Origin: an uncultured Prevotellaceae bacterium
GTDB taxonomy: Bacteria; Bacteroidota; Bacteroidia; Bacteroidales; Bacteroidaceae
Direction of reading: 5' to 3'
Assembly (NCBI GenBank): GCA_900315565.1
Contig: OMZS01000011.1
Location: 1-64,000, forward strand
Length of the DNA stretch: 64,000 nt
In this document: positions 7,828-14,298 of the stretch, piece after piece
Numbering within the stretch: position 1 is the stretch's first letter
How the letters are laid out: each line of letters starts with the position of its first letter
Notes under the pieces: generated by a model
What the model was told of the DNA's origin: nothing
The model's input: only the letters and a program-made list of their open reading frames with translations
The model's database searches: none
Position numbers and translations under genes: made by a program

Positions 7828-7869
7828 CTCAAAGTACACAAGTACACAAGTACACAAGTACACATTTTA
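7826..7869. repeat. 44-bp direct repeat, right copy (four AGTACACA iterons)
   Basis: Identical over 44 bp to 935-978, including the flanking AGCTCA and TTTTAG. AGTACACA repeats four times at 7833-7864. The two copies bracket 6.9 kb containing all five accessory coding units. The right copy lacks the inverted array and AT-rich core seen on the left. Confidence 0.85.
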
Positions 7870-7915
7870 GCCCTTGAATTAACGCAATTTTAACATTTCT
7901 ACGTAAATAACAAAA

Positions 7916-7950
7916 GGGTGTGCCTATTTTGACACACCCTCGTTTTGTTT
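7916..7950 (+). terminator. Hairpin GGGTGTG/CACACCC with T-rich tail
   Basis: The stem GGGTGTG (7916-7922) pairs with CACACCC (7933-7939) across a 10-nt loop and is followed by TCGTTTTGTTT. It probably ends transcription from the accessory locus. Confidence 0.6.
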
Positions 7951-7951
7951 G

Positions 7952-7959
7952 TATCTTTG
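7952..7959 (+). promoter_or_regulatory. Bacteroidetes -7 box (TATCTTTG)
   Basis: A perfect TAnnTTTG match sits between two terminator hairpins (7916-7950 and 8039-8074). Transcription from here would yield only a ~90-nt RNA before the second terminator, so it may drive a small RNA or a leader/attenuator of the TonB-domain gene. Confidence 0.5.
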
Positions 7960-8038
7960 AATCCTTGTGTCAAAAAGCAATGACCAGCGACAGCAACAAC
8001 GCTCATTGCCAGCGAATTACAAAACTCAGCCATGTCAA

Positions 8039-8074
8039 CCTGCCGTTGCCTCTTGACAACGGCAGGATTTTTTT
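8039..8074 (+). terminator. Strong intrinsic terminator
   Basis: A perfect 10-bp stem, CCTGCCGTTG (8039-8048) with CAACGGCAGG (8057-8066), 8-nt loop, followed by ATTTTTTT. It ends any transcript arriving from 7952 or earlier and lies directly before the next promoter. Confidence 0.85.
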
Positions 8075-8075
8075 G

Positions 8076-8083
8076 TATCTTTG
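8076..8083 (+). promoter_or_regulatory. Bacteroidetes -7 box (TATCTTTG) for the TonB-domain gene
   Basis: A perfect TAnnTTTG match lies 28 bp before the ATG at 8111, giving a short leader. Confidence 0.75.
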
Positions 8084-8110
8084 CATCAAGAATCAAAAAC
8101 AATCACCATC

Positions 8111-8602
8111 ATGAAACAAAAAACATTCTCTGCCTTGCTGCTGGCTCTTATTTTGGCCTCGATGCAGGCCACGCCCATGCTGGCGCAGACAACAACGGAA
8201 AACAGACATGACGAGACGGACACCATTGTTTCTTACGAAAAGACAAGAAACAGAGTGGAGATTCGCCGCGATGACAACGACGGCACCATCTGGTGCGACA
8301 TTCCTGAAACCCAGCCCAGCTTCCTCGGCGGCACAAAGGCATTGATGGAATGGGTGAAAGAAAACATGAAATATCCCGATGAATTGGCCGATTCTTGCAT
8401 ACAGGGACGCGTCATCGTCACCTTCATCATCAATGAGGACGGCACGGTGAGCGACGGAAAGGTGGTCAAGAGTGTGCATCCCCTGCTCGATGCCGAGGCC
8501 CTGCGACTGGTGAGCATCATGCCACGGTGGATTCCCTACAAACTGAACGGCAAAGCCAGAAAGAACAAATACACCATGCCGGTTAAGTTTGAAACGGAGT
8601 GA
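8111..8602 (+). CDS. Secreted TonB C-terminal domain protein
   Basis: This 163-residue protein starts at the ATG at 8111, which gives an N-terminal signal sequence (MKQKTFSALLLALILASMQA, cleavage probably after MLAQ). The mature part carries a TonB C-terminal fold: ALMEWVKENMKYPDELADSC, then GRVIVTFIINEDGTVSDGKV, then EALRLVSIMPRWIPYKLNGK. Unlike classical TonB it has no Pro-rich spacer, and the N-terminus looks cleavable rather than anchoring. It could energise the neighbouring SusC transporter or serve as a periplasmic partner. It has its own promoter and is separated from susC by a 467-bp leader region. Confidence 0.85.
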   Translation: MKQKTFSALLLALILASMQATPMLAQTTTENRHDETDTIVSYEKTRNRVEIRRDDNDGTIWCDIPETQPSFLGGTKALMEWVKENMKYPDELADSCIQGRVIVTFIINEDGTVSDGKVVKSVHPLLDAEALRLVSIMPRWIPYKLNGKARKNKYTMPVKFETE

Positions 8603-8612
8603 GGAGGTGAGC

Positions 8613-8631
8613 GCAGCGGCGGTGCCGCTGC
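8613..8631. repeat. GCAGCGGC-GGT-GCCGCTGC hairpin repeat
   Basis: An 8-bp perfect stem with a GGT loop followed by TTACGG. Related hairpins at 24240, 62279 and 63523 have GCTGCGGC/GCCGCAGC arms, so both sides of the stem changed together. A degenerate second copy follows to about 8685. Confidence 0.65.
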
Positions 8632-8876
8632 TTACGGAAGAGAGGAGGGAAGTAAGGGCGGCGGCGGTGGTGCTGCTTAGGGGTGTTAGGGTTCGTCTTG
8701 GGGCGGGCCCTATTCTTTTTTGTGGAATTGTGTTTGGCAGCGCAAAAGAGGTTCTGATTGCGGGGAAAAGGGGTGAATTGGTGATGAAATGGCAGAAAAT
8801 GACGGATATTGTCAGAAATGAAACAAAATTAAACACTGTTGAAACAAACAAAAATTGGGTAAAGGGAATTTAAAAC

Positions 8877-8884
8877 TAACTTTG
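8877..8884 (+). promoter_or_regulatory. Bacteroidetes -7 box (TAACTTTG) for the susCD operon
   Basis: A TAnnTTTG match 186 bp before the SusC start. It implies a long untranslated leader, typical of regulated SusCD operons. Confidence 0.7.
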
Positions 8885-8893
8885 CAGCCGAAA

Positions 8894-8999
8894 CCTTAGT
8901 TGTAAGGATTCAGAGGTATGACGTTGCTAACAGATATGGGGCTCACCACAAAGCCCCTCGTGGCGGAAAGGCAAGGAACTACGACGGGAAACTGATGTA
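8894..8999 (+). promoter_or_regulatory. Structured 5' leader of the susC mRNA
   Basis: The leader contains two compact hairpins: CCTTA-GTTG-TAAGG (8894-8907) and GGGGCT-8nt-AGCCCC (8938-8957). A conserved-looking stretch with GGCGGAAAGGCAAGGAACTA follows. It does not match a riboswitch class that I can name. It may be a cis-regulatory RNA or a target for a small RNA. Confidence 0.4.
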
Positions 9000-9069
9000 A
9001 GAATAAAGAATATAACCTAAAAAAATCTTCTAAAATTATCAATAATCACTAACTCTAAAAAAAAGCATT

Positions 9070-12000
9070 ATGCATGTAAATTGGAAAAAATCTGTTTGTT
9101 TGGCAGGTCTGTGCTCGCTGTTCGGGCTGCTGACCCTGCCTCAGACTGTTGCTGCTGCGCCCGACTCACAATCGGTGAACGCCGTGCAACAGGCCAAGAA
9201 GGTGACAGGACGCGTGAGCGACTCCATGGGCACGCTGATTGGTGCAACTGTATTGGAAAAGGGCACATCGAACGGTGCTGTTACCGACATGGACGGTAAC
9301 TTCAGCCTGTCGGTGCAGCCGGGTGCCACGCTGGTGGTTTCGTACGTGGGTTATGTGACCCAGGAAATCAAGGTGGGCAACCAGAGCAACTTCAACATTC
9401 TTCTTGAGGACGAGGGCCGCAACCTGAACGAGGTGGTGGTGATCGGTTATGGTACGCAGCGCCGCGAGGCCGTTACGGGTTCGGTGGCTAATGTGAACGG
9501 TGAGAAGCTGAACCAGATAGCTGCCACCAATGCTGCCCAGGCTCTGCAGGGCCGCGTGGCTGGTGTGCTGATGACGCAGACTTCGTCGAAGCCGGGTGCT
9601 GAGATGCAAATCCGTATTCGTGGCCAGCGCTCTCTGAGTGCCTCGAACGACCCGCTGATTGTGCTCGACGGTATCCCCTTCATGGGTCAGCTGAGCGACA
9701 TCAACCCCACCGACATCAAGTCGATGGACATTCTGAAGGATGCTTCGGCAACAGCTATCTACGGTTCGCGTGGTGCCAACGGTGTGATTATCATTACCAC
9801 CGTGAAGGGCTACCAGGGCGCTCCTGCCAAGGTAACCTATAATGGTTATGTAAGCTTCAAGAAGGTGTTTAAGAAGTACCCGATGATGGACGGTCCTACG
9901 TACAGCAAGTTCCGTAAGTTTGCCGGTCTGTATCAGAATTCTCTGGACGAGAGCGACGACACCAACACCGACTGGCAGGACCTGTACTACCAGACAGGTG
10001 TAAGCCATAACCACGACGTCAGCGTGGCTGGTGGCACCAATGGCGGCAGCTACAGTTTCGGTGCCGGTTACTATCACGACGAGGCAGTGGTTCCCACTGA
10101 GGGTTACAACCGTGTCTCTGTTCGCGGTAATTTCGACCAGACGGTGGGCAAGTGGTTCCGCTTCGGTCTGAGCACCAACAACAGCTATCGCATCACAAAG
10201 GGCGTGAACAGCATGTATAACGTGCTGAGCATGAGCCCGCTGGCCAGTCCTTATGATGCTGACGGCAACCTCAAGCGCTATGTATCGATGCCTGCCGACG
10301 ACCAGGCGGTGATTACCAAGGAGACTGTGGAGCGCGACAAGGACGTATGGCTGAGCGAGAACAAGGGTATCGGTTCTTACAACACCCTGTTCGGCGAAGT
10401 GAAGTGCCCGTGGATTGAGGGTCTGAGCTACCGCATCAACGTGGGTCTGAACTTCCGCAGCTCTAAGGGTGGCGGCTTCACCGGCACAGGTATCAACAAC
10501 AAGGATGCCAACGCCACCAACAGCGGCTGGATTTCTGAGAACCAGACCCGTAACTGGGCTGTGGAGAACCTGCTCACTTACGACCGCTCTTTCGGCAAGC
10601 ACCAGATTAATGTTGTAGGCATGTACTCTTCAGAGGAGACCACTTACGAATCGACCGGTGCCAGCGCACAGCAGATTCCTGCCGACTACTTCCAGTACTT
10701 TGCATTGGACAAGGCTACAGGACAGATCAACCTGAACAACTACAATTACTGGCAGAGCGGACTCATTTCTTGGATGGGTCGTGTGATGTACTCTTACGAC
10801 AACAAGTACATGTTCTCTGCTGCTGTTCGTTCGGATGCTTCCTCACGTCTGGCCAAGGGTCACCAGTGGCACACCTATCCCGCCGTTTCGGCTGGTTGGA
10901 ACATTGCCCGCGAGGACTTCATGGAGAGCACCAAATCGTGGCTCGACAACCTGAAACTGCGTGTGGGTTATGGTGAGACCTCTAACCAGAGTATCAACCC
11001 CTACTCTACGCTCGGTGGACTGGCTATCCGCAACTATAACTTCGGTAACGGCACCAACTACAATGCCGGTTACTATGTGAACGCTCTGCCTAACCCCGAA
11101 CTGGGATGGGAGTACTCTAAGACTTGGAACTTCGGTCTCGACTTCTCGCTGTTCAACGGCCGTCTGTCGGGTTCGTTCGAGTATTACACTCAGAAGACCA
11201 AGGACATTCTGCTCGACGTATCGTTGCCTTCTACCTCGGGTGTTAGCAGCTTTACCGGTAATATTGGTGAAACCCAGAATAAGGGTTGGGAGTTGACCTT
11301 GAACGGCGTCATCCTCGACAACAAGAACGGCTGGACATGGGAAGCTGGTATCAACCTCTATCAGAACCGCAACAAGCTGACCAAGCTGACGGGTGCCATC
11401 AGAGAAGACGGCAAGCCTGAAAGAGACGAAGCCAACCGCTGGTTCGTGGGCTATCCTATCGACGTCATCTACGACTACGAGTACGAGGGAATTTGGCAGG
11501 AAGGCGACCCCTATCTGGACATTCTTGAGCCAGGCGGAAACGTAGGTATGATTAAGGTGAAGTATCGTGGCGATGCTTCTGAGGGCGACTTCAAGGAAGA
11601 CGGTGTGACACCTAGCCGTGCCATTGGTGCAGACGACCGTGTTATCCAAAGCATGGAACCTGACCTGATTGGTGGTTTCAATACTACTGTAGGCTATAAG
11701 GGATTCGACCTGACCGTTATCGGAGCCTTCCAGATTGGCGGTAAGCTCATCTCGGCCATCCACTCTTCAAACGGTTACCTGAACATGCTGACCGGACGTC
11801 GCGGACAGCTCGACATTGACTACTGGACTCCCGAGAACACTGGTGCCAAGTATCCGAAGCCGGGTGGTATCCAGAGCGGTGACAACCCCAAGTATGGTTC
11901 TACCCTCGGCTACTTCGACGCTGGCTACCTGAAGGTGCGCGCCATCACGCTGGGTTACAACTTCGAGAACCTGGCAGCCATCAAGAGCCTCGGCATCAGC

Positions 12001-12213
12001 CGTCTGCGCCTGTATGCTACCATTCAGAACCCGTTCGTGCTCTTCTCGCCGTTCAACAACGAGAGCGGACTTGATCCTGAGACCAACTCTTGGGCAAACG
12101 AGAACACAGCTGTGGCCTATGGCGAGTACTCTGGCAAACACAGAATGCCCATCGTAGGTTACAACACACCTGCTACACGCAACTTCCTGTTCGGTATTAA
12201 TGTCACGTTCTAA
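9070..12213 (+). CDS. SusC/RagA-type TonB-dependent outer-membrane transporter
   Basis: This 1047-residue protein has a signal peptide (about 1-29, ending TVAAA). A carboxypeptidase-regulatory-like beta-sandwich follows (VTGRVSDSMGTLIGATVLEK...), then the SusC plug entry motif NEVVVIGYGTQ and a plug with LQGRVAGV and IRIRGQRSLSASNDPL...VLDGIP. The rest is a large beta-barrel. The length is normal for SusC. It imports oligosaccharides across the outer membrane together with the SusD lipoprotein encoded 25 bp downstream. The surrounding CE15, GH67, GH3 and CE1 genes indicate glucuronoxylan-type oligosaccharides as cargo, which is inference from context. Expression starts at the promoter at 8877 with a structured leader and is probably controlled by the hybrid regulator at 29947. 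Confidence 0.95.
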   Translation: MHVNWKKSVCLAGLCSLFGLLTLPQTVAAAPDSQSVNAVQQAKKVTGRVSDSMGTLIGATVLEKGTSNGAVTDMDGNFSLSVQPGATLVVSYVGYVTQEIKVGNQSNFNILLEDEGRNLNEVVVIGYGTQRREAVTGSVANVNGEKLNQIAATNAAQALQGRVAGVLMTQTSSKPGAEMQIRIRGQRSLSASNDPLIVLDGIPFMGQLSDINPTDIKSMDILKDASATAIYGSRGANGVIIITTVKGYQGAPAKVTYNGYVSFKKVFKKYPMMDGPTYSKFRKFAGLYQNSLDESDDTNTDWQDLYYQTGVSHNHDVSVAGGTNGGSYSFGAGYYHDEAVVPTEGYNRVSVRGNFDQTVGKWFRFGLSTNNSYRITKGVNSMYNVLSMSPLASPYDADGNLKRYVSMPADDQAVITKETVERDKDVWLSENKGIGSYNTLFGEVKCPWIEGLSYRINVGLNFRSSKGGGFTGTGINNKDANATNSGWISENQTRNWAVENLLTYDRSFGKHQINVVGMYSSEETTYESTGASAQQIPADYFQYFALDKATGQINLNNYNYWQSGLISWMGRVMYSYDNKYMFSAAVRSDASSRLAKGHQWHTYPAVSAGWNIAREDFMESTKSWLDNLKLRVGYGETSNQSINPYSTLGGLAIRNYNFGNGTNYNAGYYVNALPNPELGWEYSKTWNFGLDFSLFNGRLSGSFEYYTQKTKDILLDVSLPSTSGVSSFTGNIGETQNKGWELTLNGVILDNKNGWTWEAGINLYQNRNKLTKLTGAIREDGKPERDEANRWFVGYPIDVIYDYEYEGIWQEGDPYLDILEPGGNVGMIKVKYRGDASEGDFKEDGVTPSRAIGADDRVIQSMEPDLIGGFNTTVGYKGFDLTVIGAFQIGGKLISAIHSSNGYLNMLTGRRGQLDIDYWTPENTGAKYPKPGGIQSGDNPKYGSTLGYFDAGYLKVRAITLGYNFENLAAIKSLGISRLRLYATIQNPFVLFSPFNNESGLDPETNSWANENTAVAYGEYSGKHRMPIVGYNTPATRNFLFGINVTF

Positions 12214-12238
12214 TTGATAAACGACTTTTAATAATAAT

Positions 12239-14191
12239 ATGAATATGAAAACGAAAAGTATCAAATATATCCTTGCTGCGGGTTTGTTGTGCTGTGGTCT
12301 TACTACTACCATGACCTCTTGCTCTGACATCCTCGACGAGCAGCCTCGTACTCAGTTCGACCCGACATTCTTCAATACGAAGGCTGGTATTGAAGGCGGT
12401 CTGACATCGCTCTATGCTCACCTGCGCTATTTCTATGGCAATGGTTACTTCCTGAACAGTGTAGAGACGGGTACTGATGAATATACCTATGCTCAGTCGG
12501 CCGACGGTAACTTTAAGGATGCCGACCTCTCTGGCGTAGGCCAGATGGTGGCTACCAACTCTATCGCCGGCTCTATCTGGGGTACATTGTTCCCCAATAT
12601 CAATACTGCCAGCGGTATCATTGAGAATGGTGCCGAGGCTGGTATCGACCCCTCTCTGCTGGCCGAGGCCTACTTCTTCCGTGGTTTCGACTATTTCCTG
12701 CTGGTGCAGACCTATGGTGGTGTGCCCCTTGATCTGGGTGCTGGTGAACTCAAGTTCAACACTTCTACTGTACGTACATCTGTACGCAACACCGTGCCTG
12801 AGGTCTATGCAGCTATCTTCAGTGACTTGGAGAAGGCTGTTGCCGACCTGCCCGAGAACCCGCGTCTCACTGGTACGGTTACCAAGAACGTAGCCCGTCT
12901 GTTCCTTTCGAAGGCATATCTCACCTATGCCTGGTGGTTGCAGAACCCCAACAACATCCCCACTTATCCTGAGTGCAGCCGTGATGCTGGCCAGGCCAAC
13001 AGCTATTTCCAGAAGGCTTACGACACAGCTATGCAGGCCATCAACAATCCTGGCCCGTATGCTCTGCAACCCACATTCTATGATGTGAACGTGGCTACCA
13101 ACGACCGTAACTCGGAGATTATGCTCTATGCTGATCACGACGAGGACGAGAAATATGGTAACGGCGGTGCCGGTTATGGCTGGGGTAGCGGCGGTTCTCC
13201 TGAGAACTTCGCTTACTGGATGGAGACCTGGAACTACACCGAGATGATTGCAAAGGCTGCTTCGGGTGCCGTTATCAACCCCATCCAGCGTGAGGCTGTG
13301 CAGGCTCTTGGCCGTCCTTGGACTCGTATGGCTCCTATCGCCGACAACTTTATGGAAGGCGGTGTTTGGGAAGATGCTGTGAAGGCTATCGACTCGCGCT
13401 ACGATGCTACATTCACCCTGCGCTATCACACCAACTGGCAGAAAGCTGGTGGTACTGAGCCTTACGTGTTTGGTGCCAACGGCATGCAGGTAGGTCCTAA
13501 CGAAATCTATTTCAGCTGGGTGCCCGAGAGCGAGGACTCGAAGATCAACTACACCGGTGCTGACGGCAAGCTGGGATTCGGCGAAATGCCGGGCCGTGCC
13601 GACTTCGTTGTGGCTGTGAACCACATCAGCCGTAAGAAGTACCCCATCAACTGGAAGCTTGGTATCTACCGCACCGACAACGCCGGTGGTCTGGGCTCAA
13701 AGGTGAACGGTGGCAGCCCCCGTCCTTGGAATGTTGCCAAGTTCTCTGAGTTCTATCTCATCGGTGCCGAGGCAGCCGTCAAGCTGAACAAGAACACCGA
13801 AGCCCGTAACCTGGTGAATGTGCTCCGCGCCCGTGCCGGTAAGCAGACTTTCAGCCAGAACGACAATGTTGCTGTTTCTGTTGACCACAGTGCAGAGATG
13901 TTGGCTGCTACACCTCAGACAATTACCATCGACTACATCCTCGACGAGCGCAGTCGTGAGTTCTGGGGTGAGGGCTATCGCTGGTACGACCTTGTACGCA
14001 CCCAGAAGTGGGCAGAGCGTGCAGGCACCTATCGCATTGCCGGCAGTGGCTATACCGACAAGGATTTGGAGACATTCAGGCGCGATATTCCCGCTGGCTA
14101 TTATCTCCGTCCTATTCCTCAGGGCCAGCTCGACGGTATGCAGATGGACACTGAAGCCAAGAAGAACTACCAGAACCCTGCCTACAGGTAA
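12239..14191 (+). CDS. SusD/RagB-type glycan-binding lipoprotein
   Basis: A 650-residue protein. A signal peptide with the lipobox-like TTMTSCSD gives a lipidated Cys near residue 29. SusD features include ILDEQPRTQFDPTFFNTKAG at the mature N-terminus, AEAYFFRGFDYFLLVQTYGG (the conserved RAFYYF-like TPR helix) and, in the C-terminal half, DYILDERSREFWGEGYRWYD. The ATG at 12245 is an alternative start. It pairs with SusC to capture oligosaccharides at the cell surface. An imperfect hairpin directly after the stop may attenuate read-through into the CE15 gene. Confidence 0.95.
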   Translation: MNMKTKSIKYILAAGLLCCGLTTTMTSCSDILDEQPRTQFDPTFFNTKAGIEGGLTSLYAHLRYFYGNGYFLNSVETGTDEYTYAQSADGNFKDADLSGVGQMVATNSIAGSIWGTLFPNINTASGIIENGAEAGIDPSLLAEAYFFRGFDYFLLVQTYGGVPLDLGAGELKFNTSTVRTSVRNTVPEVYAAIFSDLEKAVADLPENPRLTGTVTKNVARLFLSKAYLTYAWWLQNPNNIPTYPECSRDAGQANSYFQKAYDTAMQAINNPGPYALQPTFYDVNVATNDRNSEIMLYADHDEDEKYGNGGAGYGWGSGGSPENFAYWMETWNYTEMIAKAASGAVINPIQREAVQALGRPWTRMAPIADNFMEGGVWEDAVKAIDSRYDATFTLRYHTNWQKAGGTEPYVFGANGMQVGPNEIYFSWVPESEDSKINYTGADGKLGFGEMPGRADFVVAVNHISRKKYPINWKLGIYRTDNAGGLGSKVNGGSPRPWNVAKFSEFYLIGAEAAVKLNKNTEARNLVNVLRARAGKQTFSQNDNVAVSVDHSAEMLAATPQTITIDYILDERSREFWGEGYRWYDLVRTQKWAERAGTYRIAGSGYTDKDLETFRRDIPAGYYLRPIPQGQLDGMQMDTEAKKNYQNPAYR

Positions 14192-14198
14192 TCCTATA

Positions 14199-14241
14199 AA
14201 GGAAGGGGCCAGCCGAAGTGATTTCTGCTGACCCTTTCCTT
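14199..14241 (+). terminator. Hairpin after susD (attenuator or terminator)
   Basis: AAGGAAGGGGCCAGC (14199-14213) pairs with GCTGACCCTTTCCTT (14227-14241) with two mismatches, followed by TCTCTCTTCT. It lies between susD and the enzyme genes, where a partial terminator would keep SusCD expression higher than that of the esterase. Confidence 0.5.
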
Positions 14242-14298
14242 CTCTCTTCTAAACATCTACCACTTATTATCAACTATTTATTTTACTAACCCAACTCA

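Noticed and set aside
7920-8114. 64-residue ORF between accessory locus and TonB-domain gene
   Set aside because: It spans two terminators and a promoter and has no motif.
8589-8873. 94-residue ORF after the TonB-domain gene
   Set aside because: It overlaps the TonB-domain stop, starts in a GC-rich hairpin repeat and has Ala/Val-Arg low-complexity content; the stretch holds the susC promoter instead.
12203-13624. 473-residue ORF antisense to susD
   Set aside because: It is a shadow of the strong SusD gene on the other strand; composition follows the codon pattern of susD and no family motif is present.
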